Source of the DNA: Pomacea canaliculata
Taxonomy: Eukaryota > Mollusca > Gastropoda > Architaenioglossa > Ampullariidae
Assembly (NCBI RefSeq): GCF_003073045.1
Contig: NC_037593.1
Coordinates: 22,377,868 to 22,441,867 of the forward strand
Direction: 5' to 3'
Length of the DNA stretch: 64,000 bases
The position numbers and the translations under genes were made by a program. This document shows, piece by piece, positions 49,145-61,721 of the stretch. The notes under the pieces are model-generated. The model saw nothing but the letters and a program-made list of their open reading frames with translations. It was not told the origin of the DNA and did no database searches. Within the stretch, counting starts at the first letter, position 1, and every line of letters begins with the position of its first letter.

Positions 49145-52100
49145 AGGGTTAAAAATTATTTATAATCATGTGTATTATAGTTGCTGAAGTTATTTTTTTA
49201 TTAAAACTCATCTGGCAGTTTACTGACAAGCAAGAGGAACGTATGTAGTATGCTAGTCTTGCAGTACTGTTTTGACTTCTTTCAGGCAGCTATATGATTT
49301 ATAGTATGAATATAAATCAACTTTGATACAGTGTTCTGTTTTAGATAAAGAAAAGGATGCACAACAAAGTGTGGGTATATTTAGTTCTGTTTACATGTAC
49401 TTTGCATAAAGCATGGACCAAGTTCAGTAAAAGTTAATCACATGTTCCAAGAGCTTTATTCCTTACACCAATCAACAAAATGCTGATTCATTTTTTAACC
49501 TTTCTTTCACTTTTTTTTTGGTCTATTGATTAGTTTGAATAGTTGTGATTGTAGTCTATCGACTCGTCTGTCTGCTCATCTTTTTCTGAAGATCTATGAT
49601 ACTTGCCATCTTTACTATTTGTTTCTTGAGTCCTCTTGGCGTTTTTTATGTTTGTCTTTTATTACTTGTCAGTACGGTTGTTTTTCTTTCCATCCTTTGT
49701 CTGATGTCCATATCTCATTCTTGTCTCAAGTACTGAGAGAATGCTCCTTCATGAGCGAAAGCATGCGCTTTATAAATCACATGGTTTTTTTTACTATTAT
49801 TAAGCAGACTGTACTGATGCTTGCTTGTAAGATGGCTATGTGATGCATCTAGTGTGTTCGTTCTTGTCATATCTCACTTTCAATAATCACCACTGACTTC
49901 TTACAGCACTGCAGAAAAAGAGCAGAGTATGCAAACTTCTCCCTGCCAGTACACAAAGTCTCTCCACAGCAAGTGATATTGGCAGTGATGGCCAGATGTC
50001 AATAAAGAGTTCAAGTTGGGCAAATAGCAAACCCTCTAACAGAAAGAAAACTCCACCAAGATATCCCACCCTGTCTTTGCTCTCTGCAAACCATTGTCAG
50101 CCTAAAGATCTGAAGTCATGCCCAGTGACAGAAGGTCACTTCAACATTCCTGGGTCACAATAGACTTTAGACTAACATAATAGCTCATAATGAAGAGAGG
50201 GAAAGTCGGTGCTACCCAAGAAGCCTACAGATACAAACCTAGATACACATAACTCTGAACCAAGTCTACACAGGATCAGTCAGACCATTCATGTTATGTG
50301 TGACATGGAAAACAGCAACAATGACTAACACAATCAAACTAGACGGTCCCAAACATAATGCCGCGTCTAAACCCTAAACACAATGATGTCCACTCCAGTC
50401 CAAGAAATGAAAAAGATTGCAGCAGTCATCATACACGGGAGGAAACAAATGCATCCACATCTACGACATGAAATGCTTGAAAAGTAAAGGAAGAACCGCC
50501 TCAAGAGGCAAAGCCTCAACAACCAGTACAAATAGTTGGGATCCCAGTATGGTGCCCTAATGCTCTTCAAACTTGACTAGGGTTACATCGTCTGTGGCAT
50601 TACTCAGGACTCCTACTTCCTGTTCAAATCCCCAATCACCTAACAGAAAAACAGGATAAAGCAATGATAATGTTGGAATGTCCTGGTATATTCACGAATG
50701 CAGCAAAAGGAAAAAACTTCGTTTCAATGCATTGTCCTATATGTCCAAGCAAAACTGCAAATAATAATATGTTCGCACTAAAGTTCAGTTCTCAATTTTG
50801 ATCATCCAGTTTGATTTATTACGACCACGTGCTTCTTCACACGTCCTCCGTGGCTATACTTCAGTGCTCATGGGAATAAGGAAAAGGGTTTACTCTTGCT
50901 CAGCCTTTATTTTCGCGGACAGCTTCCGTCAGGTCCTTCTTGCCTGAACGGATGGTGTCGCTGTTCTTCCCTGTCATCGCTCTTCCACAGCTAAGTCCGG
51001 TTGTCACTTTTGTGGGCTCCTCGTTTGCCCTTTCCCTCATTTGTCCTTCAAGTGCCGAGAGTTTTACACCGAGCACAACTAGGCCTTCGCCAACCTGACC
51101 TAATTTTAGACAGAACCTCCACTTGTCCTTCCTGCTTGCAATGGCCAAAATTCCTCCATCCACTTACCCATTCCCCATACATGCACATAAGTTCGCATTC
51201 TTACTCCCCATCCCTATAACGGGACAATACTGAATGACAGTCGCACACAGGGCCGGTTCTACCCTGAGGCGGTCGCCTCGGGAGCAAAAGTGGCCTGCTG
51301 TTGTTTTTTTTTAAAGATGAATAATGTTAGGGAAAATATAATTGTCATAGAATGACATTAGCAGGACACATTTCTTCTGCTTGTAATTCGACCACCATCC
51401 TAGTTTCTATGTTCACGTGTTACAGGAAAGCCTGAGGGCGCATTTGGGTGACCAGCGGGAAGAAGGGGGTGGAGGAGGGGCGATGTTGGTGGATGGGGAA
51501 GGGGCTGGTGGGGGCAGATCCCTAGGATGGATAGGACCACATGCCAGCCTCACGATTCTCTCTTCGATCCTAAGTCGGAAGAAGTTCCACACTTATTCAC
51601 ATGAAAAGCTGCAGCTGAGTTCAGAGTTAGGCCTGTGTACAGATTAAGATTTTATCGACCTGTAGTTTTGTACTTACTGTTGTGACCGATCATAGTCGTG
51701 AAAATTTCTCTTTTTTAATTATTATACTTTCCGGTACAATGGGTGTATTAAGCATTAATGTTTGTTATTTGGATTTATTTTTCTAATCTAAGAGTGCGTC
51801 TGCTGTTTGCATACAGTTTGAACGGATAGCTTGATGGTATGCTCTATTGACAGAATATTTGAAATTGATTATTAAGAGATAATACTTATTAAGAGCTATA
51901 GATTATATACTTCTCTAGTTTTCAACAAACTCTATCAGGCCGGACACGGAGCGAGCGGCGCTGGCTATTGGAATGTGTTTGGGCAATATTTGGACACCAG
52001 GATTTACAACTTTACGACTTTGTATTGCATGTTAGGGTCCCAAGAGTCTCCCTCCTACCGCCCGCCCACCTGTCAGGTATAATTCTTGGGACGGGAAGGG

Positions 52101-53869
52101 GCGCTGCGATTAGGGTGGTCTAGATGCATGAAGATGTTATAACTTGAGTTTTAGGCCAAACAGCAAACTATACGACTAGACTAGAGAAAGGTGCTGCAGG
52201 TTTCTTGTCTGCATCAGTGTGCAATCGACTTGACGGAGAGCAAATTCTCTAAAAAGATTTAATTTAATCAGCCGTTCTTTGACACTTCTGGTCATTGTAG
52301 CATGTAGTCAGTGTGGTTTTACTTGTTGGTTCTTCTGTAAGATGAGAAAGAGAGAAGAGAACGATTGAATAAGTATTTATAGAGGTGTTAGGTGGAAAGG
52401 GTAGTGATAAATGTATCACAGTTAATAACCAGTCGGATCAGATGATCAGGACTGGACACAGGTGCAGAAAACCAGTTTTCTACTTTAACGCCGCAAAGGC
52501 CTCGGTGCGGTGACACTTGATAGTTGTCCTTAAAATAAAAAAAGAGAAGAGAAAGATTGAAAGGACTGAAGTGGGGTAGATTCAACAGTGGATACACACC
52601 ATGCATGGTCCTACAACCACTGCAGCATGAGAGTTTGCAAAGTCTCCATTATTTATATACACTGTCATATAGCTGTATATATTTTATTAACACGAGTTGT
52701 CTCTTTAACCTAATTATATTTTATTATTATATGACCTTATTTTGCTTGTGTGGATGCAAGTGGTTGAGTTAGTGGTGTTGTAAAGCTTAATAAAACATTG
52801 CGCGAGCGGATCCGTTACAGTTCTATCTCTAGTCCTTTATCATGTCACAGTCACACTTGGTGAGGTCTGTAGGGAGGAAGGCAACGGAAAATACCGAGTG
52901 GATAAACTTGTGTGGAAGGAAGGAATGTTACAAGTGATGCACATTCAGCTAGGTTATAATGTTCATTTGTCACCAAAATCGTTATTTACGGATAGATTGA
53001 CATTAATTGTCTCTGGACTTATCGAATGACTGCTAAATGTTTTGACTGCATGTGTGCTCGCGAATGCAAATCCTGAGACAGGCCACGACAATCATGAATA
53101 GTAAAATTTAAATTTTTTACGCGATTTCCACACACACTCGCGGGTGTCCTTTTTAGAGGACAGCTGTATACAGGTTCTTTCATCTCAAGTCCTCCCAGAG
53201 TCAAATTTACAGGACAAGCTGTATATATATATACACACGCAAACGGCACTAAGGTTTTTGCGTGTGTTTTAGGGACTCCAGATAACACAATTTTTACAAA
53301 GGAAACAAATTAAGTTACTCAAAAAATAATTGGGGAGACAATAGGTTACCCATGAGCAACTTCAATTGGAGAGGTGGAAATATTTCCAGAGCGATAAAGT
53401 CGTTAGTGCCCGTTTAAAGCATCGAGTGATTCGCATGGAGAATTAACTGCTGGCAACATACTCATCACCTTAGTTTGTAATGACTTTACTGACTTAAAAG
53501 AACACTCGGAAATTCTTCAATCGGCATGTTCATTGAATATTTTGGCGAGCTCGACCACACAAACGGTGCACGATTATGTCAGCTTTCAAAATAAGCAAGA
53601 GTAAGTTCGATTGTGCTCACCTACACTTAAAAATAAGCTTTTTAAAAATATTCTAGATAAGTATTTATATTTCAATTCATGGTGCAGCTATGCTATATTT
53701 GTGAAGTCATGTATTGTGCAATCCATTTCTGTAAAATGTGATACTTCAAAAAGAACATGAATGATACTTCTATGTCCACGCACTGCCCCTGATCGTATAT
53801 CTTGTGGAATGTGTATCTTTTTCCAGAAGATATACAATGCATGCTGATTAAGCAGCTGAGTCATTTGGG
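49145..53869. other. No gene recognised between MCCC2 and the CUB gene
   Basis: Contains the retroposon region at 49,505-49,805. cagggccggttctaccctga begins at 51,247 and looks like a DNA-transposon terminus; I did not find its partner end. AATAAA and tccgttaca near 52,790-52,820 are LTR-like, but no paired copy was found. Confidence 0.45.
49505..49805 (+). mobile_element. Probable retroposon 3' region, downstream of MCCC2
   Basis: T-rich body with gtcagtacggttgtttttct then ccatcctttgtctgatgtcc, ending gcgctttataaatcac and a short ATT stretch. The central part recurs in diverged form at about 35,715-35,780 in FAH intron 1. Confidence 0.5.
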
Positions 53870-54140
53870 TTTATATATATCACAGCAGCGCAACGTGGCA
53901 GCGGCGGAGACCGCATAAAGTAGGCTCACCCGCCGCCTCTTGTCACACCCGGAGTGGCCCGCCATCAGCCACAGCGGAGCGAGGGGGGAGGGCAAGAGCT
54001 GTCATGCGCAGGGCTCCTGTCTTACATCCAACTATTTGTAAGTGGTAGACGGAACTGTGTAGCCCCCGCTCATGTAGCTCTAGTGGCCTGCAGAGCTATT
54101 GGTATAGTCTAGTCTCATGTATCGGGCACGGCTATGCTTG
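53870..54140 (+). promoter_or_regulatory. Candidate promoter region of the CUB gene
   Basis: A TATA-like run (ttatatatat, 53871-53880) is followed by a locally GC-rich stretch (cgcaacgtggcagcggcgga and on to about 54,000) unlike its AT-rich surroundings. It lies 0.5-0.75 kb before the start codon at 54630. Promoter function is inferred only; the GC-rich stretch might instead belong to a repeat. Confidence 0.3.
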
Positions 54141-54629
54141 TAGAGACAGGCATAGTGTAAGTACCTAGCATACTGTGAGCTAGAGATACCCTTAGACTCT
54201 ATACCTTCATCTGAGTGTGCAGACAGATCAGCTACCTGCGGATTCCACCTTGAAAGAGAAAGCAGCTTTGTTGTATAGCCTTATATTCAGATGAGCTAGG
54301 TGTGGAACCATACTGCTATCCTGGATATCACTGTGGGATACAGATGCTTTTAAAGTGTGCCTCGCAACTGGCTACAGCTACCATTAGAGTCTTCTTACTG
54401 TGTGTTCTCCAGTTCCGATAATTTATTACGATACATATTTCACGCATAAAATACATTTATACATCGAGGTAACCTCAACATTTCTTCCTGCATACGTAGT
54501 TACCGGTAGAAAAAAAAAACGTGTGAACAACTCTCGTGGAATAGTTTTTAAGTCGGAGCCACTCGCCTGCAAACCCACGTGTGCAGAAACTGTGTCAAGA
54601 ATATTGCTACAAGAAAATATTCATACACC

Positions 54630-57600
54630 ATGACTCGGATACTCGTCACAAGTCTGATTGTCTTGTGGTGTGTGCAACATGCTGGTAAGTACACCACGTG
54701 CACATTATATGGTCATGCACAAAATTGGAACTAAGTCTAATGGGAATCGTAAAAGTTGTGGTTAAGTCTTGCGTCTAAATAATATATGTCCATAATATAT
54801 CGTATATGTGAAAATATCCTTTTAATCCTTTTAAAATTACCCCTTTGTCTTGCTGCTCAGTATTTACCTCAAGTAAGGGAAGTCGCTTGCTAACATCAAA
54901 TCTTCCAAGGTTCTTGACAACCTTTCTCCCTATCCCTAGTAGTGCATGTAGAATTTGATATCAGAACCGCCAACTCCTTCCCCCACCTCATTGCTTACTC
55001 CTTCGATACACCACTGCTCGAATCTCCACTCCGCCTTGCTACATAGGTTCATCTTATTTATACTTGTTTATATTTATTTATTTTTTAGTTTTAACCAATA
55101 GTATATTCATGTCTGAATGTTGACTTAAAGTAGTACTAGTAGCAGTTTAGGTGTTGAGAGAGAGAGAAAGGAAACTCAGATCGGCTATTACTGTAAACTA
55201 TTCTTTCCCTACAGAGTGCGACTGTAACCAGAAGTATGTGGTCATGAGCAATGATGTGCGCTACATCACATCGCCTAACTATCCCGGCAACTTTACCCAG
55301 TGAGTATGTAGTGTTCACTATAATGCACCCCACCAAAGATGAATGAACCTGTAATACTCTTGAGGGACAATGCATTAATATAAAAGGGGAAACCCTTGAC
55401 ATCATGAAGTTAATAAGGACAAACAGCGGGATGCGACATGAACACCCACATAAACACACCTACCTCTTGTAACAGACATTTACATGCGGCTCAACCTACT
55501 GCATGTCATCTACTCCCTACCCATCTACACACGCCAAAGAGAGGAAAAGTTATTTTATTCCTTGTTGCTCCTTTCAGGAGACTAGGGCCGCAGCAACACC
55601 TCGCCGGCGGACCCGGATTTGGGCAGCACCCTCTAGTTGTGCCCATGTGGTTCCTATGTCCTTTGCCTCACTCTCTACTGTTCTTTTCCAAGTCTGCTTT
55701 GGTCTCCCAACTCTCCTCTTCTCCTGAGAGTTCCAGTCAAGTGCCTACCTGGCAATGGTGTCAGCTGGGTTGTGCAGGGTGTGTCCTATCCAGCCCCATT
55801 TGCGCTTTTTGATGTCTTGGCTAGTGGCATTCTGGTTGGTTCTTTTCCACAAGCTGCTGTTGGAGATCTTTTCAGGCTTATTCACAGGATATGGCGTAGG
55901 CATCGGTTGGTAAAGGTCTGCAGCTTGTTGTTGATGGTGTTTGTCAATCTTCAGGTTTCAGAACCATACAGTAGAACTGCCTTCACATTGGTGTTGAAGA
56001 TGAGGGTCTTACTGCTGAAGGATAAAGCTTGGGAGTTCCAGATGGGGCGTAGGCTGTTGAAAGCATGCCTGGCCTTGTTGATGCGGCTTTTGATGTCATC
56101 GTCCTCTCCACCGTCCTTGTTGACATTGCTCTCCAGATACACGAAACGATCTGTTTCCAGGATGTTCTCTCCTTGAAGTTGGACTGGGAGTTCCTGCTTG
56201 TTGTTGATTCTCATCACTTCGGTCTTCTTTCTGTTGACCTTCAAGCCAGTCTTGTTTGCTTCCTCTGTTAGCTTGTTCAGTTTGGTTGGTGCATGTTGTT
56301 ACCGATGAGATAAAGGACTAATGTCATCTGCAAAGTCCAGATCCTCTTGCTGTATGGTGAAGCTTGATCTTGAATAACTCCACTAGGAGATGGTGGTCTG
56401 AAGCAACATCTGCACCTCTCCTCACTCGGACATCCTGAAGCCTCCTTCTCCACATTCGAGCAACTGTTATATGGTCAATCTGGCTTTCTGTCTGGCCATC
56501 AGGGGAAGTCCAAGTTGTCTTGTATATATTCTTGTGTGGGAACACAGTGCCGCCTATGACATGGTCATTGAAAGCGCAGAAGTCTGTGAAGAGCTCCCCG
56601 GTTTCGTTGCAGGTGCCGATGCCACGTCTTTCCATGATAAGTTCCCTGTTGGTGTTATCATCTCCCACTTTGAGATTTAGGTCTCCTATAATGATCTCCA
56701 AAGCAAAACCCCCAACCTGGGGGGCCAGGGGGCAACATTTTAGTCTGGCCTGACAGACCTGTTCGGTTTGGTTAGACCTGCCAGGAACACAAGCTCCCGC
56801 CGTGGAGCTCTGAACTTGAACTATCTTTTTGTTTCTCTGTTTCAGACCTACAGACTGTTATTATGAGATTTCCACGTCATCAAGCGAGGTGGGCACTGTC
56901 GTGTACTTGGAGGTTGTTGACGTCACGTTAGCTTGTGACGACAGCCGGTCGAGACTAGATGTCTATGACGGTTAGTATGAATAATAATATGGCTGAAACT
57001 GCTTCTGATCACACCGATATACTTGTAACCCTTGTATTTGACGTATGATGGTAGGTAAAGACTTTTTGTGCGGTCATCAGGTTAACTTCGTAAGTATGAA
57101 TGTGCACCTATAGTGCATCCACATCAGATCAATGGCCTCAATCCTTGTAACGCTTATCAACTGCTACTTATGTAACAGGTTTCTCGAGAAAGCCTCGTCA
57201 TCTTGGACAGGTCTGTCAAGGCGGGAAAACAACATTCGAGAGCCCAAAGCACGTTCTCTACCTCATTTTCCGTTCCCGCACTGTTTTGTCCCACGGCTTC
57301 CGGCTCCGGGTCAGCGCTAAGCCCAGTACGTGTTATCGCCGTCATCTATCATCAATCATTATTAATTATCATCGTTAGTGTTCGTCTTTATTATATTATT
57401 GAGAATAAATTTAGTACAATGTATAATCACCCGCTGTTTCCAAAGAATGTCTTCCATCGCAATTACTCCATTGATGATTGGCAGTGTGCGCAAGCAATAT
57501 TCTCTGTAGGCTGCGAGCAACAGCGTTTTAGCCACAAATTGATGGTAAATGCAGTTATTTTGAACTGAAATATTTATAAATGCAATTATTTCGAGTCACT

Positions 57601-59943
57601 GAAAAGTACCGTCTGGTTTACTTTTCAGAATACAGCCACTGTTACACTCAAAACACCTTGATGTTGAATGCGACTGATACACCTGACGTTCTTGTCTCAC
57701 CATTCTACCCATACGAGATGGACCAGTAAGTGATATAAATACTGAAAAAACGAAGTTTATTTTGAATTGTTATTAAGTAAACAAATGGTTGACAGTGATC
57801 GGGCATCAATGTAGTACTGCCATATATTATGAGAACAATTCAGTTTCGTGTAAAAAAGAAAGAAAAAAGAAAACAATCTTCCTATGATTGAAAAAAATGA
57901 GGTTGAGAACAAGACAAGGAACAGTAGTATATTAAGAAATAGGAGCAATAGCTCTATAAGGTATAAGTAGTAACAGCGTTGTAAACGACATAAAGCAATA
58001 ACATTTTTTGGGATAAGCAACAGTAACAATTAAAAATTTCAGTTGTAATAATGCTGTAATAATTAAAGTCATAATGTTGTGGTAAGTGTCTGCTGTTGAC
58101 AGTCTTGAATTTCACAAAATGTAATAGGGCTTGTTAAACAAACCTCTCTCTTTCCAACTACACGTGGCAGGAACCTCAACTGTCGTTGGCTGCTGATGGC
58201 TCCAGAAGGCAGTAGAGTTAAAGTCACTCTGTTGGATTCGAACATGAAAGGTTCACTTGGCTGTTATAACTTTGGTCTTTTTGTGTATGATGGTAAGTAC
58301 AATTATTGTATAAACGTTACGTGGGAATTTAGCTTTTGCTATACATATCAGCATGTTGCTAAATCAAATGCTACATCGAAGAGTGATAACAATATCTTCA
58401 AAATAGTTTATACGTAAATCATGGTAAAAATAAAATTATTTATTGTTTAATGCGGGCTTGATTTGCATTTGATTTGAATTTACGATTAACTTTTATTAGA
58501 AGACTAATCACTGTTTCGCATTTGTCTTTTCCACTGTAACTGATTAGTTTATGATCAAAAGGGAAAAAAGGGATGCTGAAATATTTGAAAGACTACTCCT
58601 GTCATCTTTTTCTTCAAACTGCATTTAATACTTTTTGGTTAGACAGGTTTTAAACTGCCCTGTATATTTCCTCGTGATGCCAAATTCACTGTATTAGCTG
58701 TTTATATACTTTACTGACGATACAATATGCTATAGTCCATTCGTTGATGTAGTTTTATAACATATTATCGTATAACATACATTCGTGCTTTGGTCACTGT
58801 AGGCAAAACCTCCGATGAAGATTTTCTGGTGGCCAAGGTGTGCAATACCACCAGGCTGAGCCTTATGAGCACTGGTTCCTACCTGCTAGTTGTCTTCACT
58901 TCCAGTCACATGGTCTATCAAAGTGGCAGTGGCATCCGACTGCAGTACAGCGCTGTCCCCGCTCCAAGAGATGACAGTATGTTACCAAGAGATGACAGTA
59001 TGTTACCAAGAGATGACAGTATGTTACCAAGAGATGACAGTATGTTACCAAGAGATGATAGTGTTACCCATCTGAGTAGAGACCTGTAGAGATAGGGCTT
59101 TTAAGATATGTCACAGATATAAAATAACTTCTTGTTGAATCGTCAAATAAATGTTTCAACATCTTAAAGTGTCTTCATACAGTTTATGCTAAAATAACTC
59201 GGCATTGTGTAATATGTTAGGGTATCTTGCAACGAAATGCTACAATAAATATTTAAGAGAATCTCAAGTCCTGCCATATGTTGAAAGTAATTTCCAAAAC
59301 TGTTAGAGTAAGGCATACAGTAAGAGTATCTACAGAATGTCAGTTTACAGTATGTTGAAAAATTCCTAGTCAACAGTTTGCTTATTTTTATGGTTTGAGT
59401 TAACGCTGTCGATGCAGATGTTTCCATTGGACTGAATTGTTTGCAGGCCACAGTCAGCAGTTGGTGGACCAAACTGTCTTCTTTGTCATCGCGTCTTTCT
59501 TACTTGTCATCACCACCGGCTTTTTTCTCACCGCTGTCATGAAGATCTTTATTTTGCCACGTCGGAGGCGATCAGTCGAGGGGAGGCGACGTGTGTGTAG
59601 GCTCAGGACGACAGACAGCCAGACCCAGCTCCTGCACTCTCTCGCTCCCCTCGGACAACTGCCCTCTCTACATCTCTACAGCGCTGGCGCTGCAGACACT
59701 GACGACCAAAACTCGGAGGGACCGCAGCAGCAGCATCAGCAGCAGCACGCACACCAGTGTCAGGCGTGCGGCAGCTGCACGCGCAAGTGTGGCGGGCGGC
59801 ACGTGCTGGTCTGCACCACGGCCAGCAGCGGCGTGTTGCTGAGCCTGGCGTCCTCACCTGACTACATGACGGGGGCCCCTTTAGGACCTCCCCCCTCTTA
59901 CAAGGAAACCTTAAGTCAGCAGGCAGTGCTAGCTGCAGTCTAA
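54630..59943 (+). CDS. Two-CUB-domain type I membrane protein with PPxY cytoplasmic tail, 8 coding exons
   Basis: I do not recognise a named orthologue. Exons: 54630-54684, 55215-55299, 56846-56970, 57179-57325, 57629-57725, 58171-58292, 58803-58976, 59447-59943; all GT-AG, phases agree, 433 aa. Residues 1-18 (MTRILVTSLIVLWCVQHA) form a signal peptide. CUB domain 1 is about residues 19-137 (SPNYPGNFTQ, CYYEI, SRLDVYDG, FRSRTVLSHGFRLRV) and CUB 2 about 138-265 (VSPFYPYEMDQNLNCRWLL, CYNFGLFVYDG, VFTSSHMVYQSGSGIRLQY). Each CUB is built from three exons with the same phase pattern (phase 1, 2, 1), which suggests duplication of one CUB cassette. A transmembrane helix spans about 278-301 and is followed by a basic stop-transfer run. 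The tail has a short Gln/His run, a cysteine cluster (CQACGSCTRKC) and PPPSYKE near residue 416, a possible WW-domain ligand. Exon 7 ends inside a tandem repeat with several usable donors. Likely a cell-surface binding protein or receptor; the ligand is unknown. Confidence 0.85.
55555..56715 (-). pseudogene. Internally deleted non-LTR retrotransposon (endonuclease plus RT 3' part) in intron 2 of the CUB gene
   Basis: Read on the minus strand from 56701, the first part is an apurinic-type endonuclease domain (IIGDLNLKVGDDN, GTCNETGELFTDFC, SDHHLLV). At about 56,350 it jumps directly to the reverse transcriptase active-site block (LDFADD), followed by KVNRKKTEVM, RFVYLESNVNKDGG, AVLLYGSE and a C-terminal part (KRRVGRPKQTWKR). 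The RT N-terminal half is missing, so an internal deletion has joined the endonuclease to the FADD motif, and further frameshifts are present. It is antisense to the host gene and not functional. Confidence 0.85.
58964..59067 (+). repeat. 21-bp tandem repeat carrying repeated splice donors, in CUB gene exon 7/intron 7
   Basis: Four near-identical 21-bp units (ccaagagatgacagtatgtt plus a) and a fifth decayed unit. In the exon frame each unit encodes PRDDSML. Each unit contains ACA|GTATGT, a plausible donor, at exon ends 58976, 58997, 59018 and 59039. All leave a phase-1 end that joins correctly to the acceptor before 59447 (A|GC gives Ser). Use of a later donor would insert seven residues per unit without a frameshift. 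If no donor were used, the frame stops at 59089. Confidence 0.9.
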
Positions 59944-61721
59944 CAGCATGGAAGGAAATGGTGAGCGGTTTCACGTGACGTCATCAAAACATGCGTGGAG
60001 GACAGCTGGTCTCTGATCGCTTAGTCGCTAATTATCAAAGGTGCTACTGCTAATCATAATAATTACTTTTGTGGTGCTTTTAAGCTTGAACATTTGCCCA
60101 GCCTACACTGCCTTTAATTTACAGTACTTGTACACAGAATCAAAAGCACATTTGACTGTTGTAGGCGATGGAGTAGATCAGCTGTTGCCATTTTGACACT
60201 TGAGAACACCTATCATTATTTTCATTAAAACTGAAGTTTCAATGGATAACGAAATTACTTACATGCTGTAATACTAACTGTATTTTATCCTTGTTCAACG
60301 AGAGAATGTTTCTGCGGGTCTTTTGATTTGCTTACCCATTTACTGCTATCACAAAACAATACTGTGTGTGTGTGTGTATGAAACTATCAGAATGAAAAGT
60401 TGTATTTGAGACTTTTCATTGGATAAGTGAATTATTCTACGAAAGATTGTAAGTAAATTACTCGGAAAAATGGTAAATAAATTAGACTTTGTTTAATATC
60501 CACTTGCAAAACATAGGAGTGTGTTCTAGTGTCAAAAATTGTACACTATATACAGCTTTCAGAGAGATCGTAAAAGTCTTGTCCACCCATACAACCACAT
60601 ACCCATTATCAAAGGCTCAGAAGAAAAGTACAGTATGTGCATGAAGCTTATATATTTTTCAACTTCAGTTTAGGATGTTTCTTCCCAAACAGCATTGGGG
60701 CAGCCCTTCAATTTCTATAAAACAGGCAGACGCATCTGAAGTGTCTGAAATTTTTCGTGATGACAGACATGTCCTGCCAAGAGAATCTTTCCAGCTCCCA
60801 TCGGATCGCCGATTCTGTGTACCTGTATGCAGGACTAACAGACTGAGGCTGTCCTTCACTGTTTCGGCCGTGCGAAATGAATGTTACTGAGTGTCAATGA
60901 ATGCAGCTGCGTGCACTATGTATGGATGAGTCTGTTTGGAGGATATGAATGTTTCGGTAATATGTTGTGGTATTGTTGTGTGCTTTGACTGTCACTAATT
61001 GCCTTCTGGGATAAATAAAGTGTTGCATTGTCTTATTACTTATGTCATTACTAAAGTATGATGTATAACATTCTTTTTGAAGTATACAAGTAATGTTGTA
61101 AACTTGAGTTTTGATGGTCACAGCAATATGCAACTGTATAGATACGACCACAGACACCATACAAACACCAACTATTTACTAATTATTAAGGACTTAAGTA
61201 AATGCAGTTGCTGACCTAGAACTGTTTAAAATAACATGGTCGTTTGCGAATGTGGTATCGCGTAAAAGGGACAAGTCCAGACTAAGGTGCATTTTAACTG
61301 ATGACCAATGAAACGCTTAATTGCTATTAAAACAAACCGTTCAGAACATCAGCTGTAAACACATAAAAATATGATTCGAAGCTTAACAAAAGGAAACACT
61401 GGAAGCCTGGGCTTAATAATAACAGCAAATGCGTGATTCGTACAGCGCATACTCATGCTCCTAAGGAGCATGCTTTTAGCACTTGAGACAAGAACCAGAC
61501 ATGGACAACAAACAAAGGAACGGAAGGATGAACAGCAGTACTGGTGACTATAATAAGAGACAAATATAGAAAACGCAAAGAGGAATTAGGTAACAAGAAC
61601 TAAGAGTGTCATGATTCAGCAGAGGAAGACGAGTAGGGAAGTAGCAATACACGGAAATGGGGGAAAGGGAGTAATAATAGGTTTGTAAAAAGTTCAGTCA
61701 TTGATTGGTCTTGACAGTGTA
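59944..61721. other. CUB gene 3' UTR and gene-free sequence
   Basis: The 3' UTR probably runs to one of the AATAAA signals at 60,476 or 61,014. A short TG microsatellite lies at about 60,364-60,379. No other gene recognised. Confidence 0.5.
61014..61019 (+). promoter_or_regulatory. Candidate polyadenylation signal downstream of the CUB gene
   Basis: AATAAA followed by a GT-rich stretch (gtgttgcattgtctt). Another AATAAA lies at 60476-60481. Either would give a long 3' UTR after the stop at 59943; I cannot choose between them from sequence alone. Confidence 0.35.

Noticed and set aside
59603..59974. 123-codon minus-strand open frame
   Set aside because: Antisense shadow of the last exon of the CUB gene, which is locally GC-rich.
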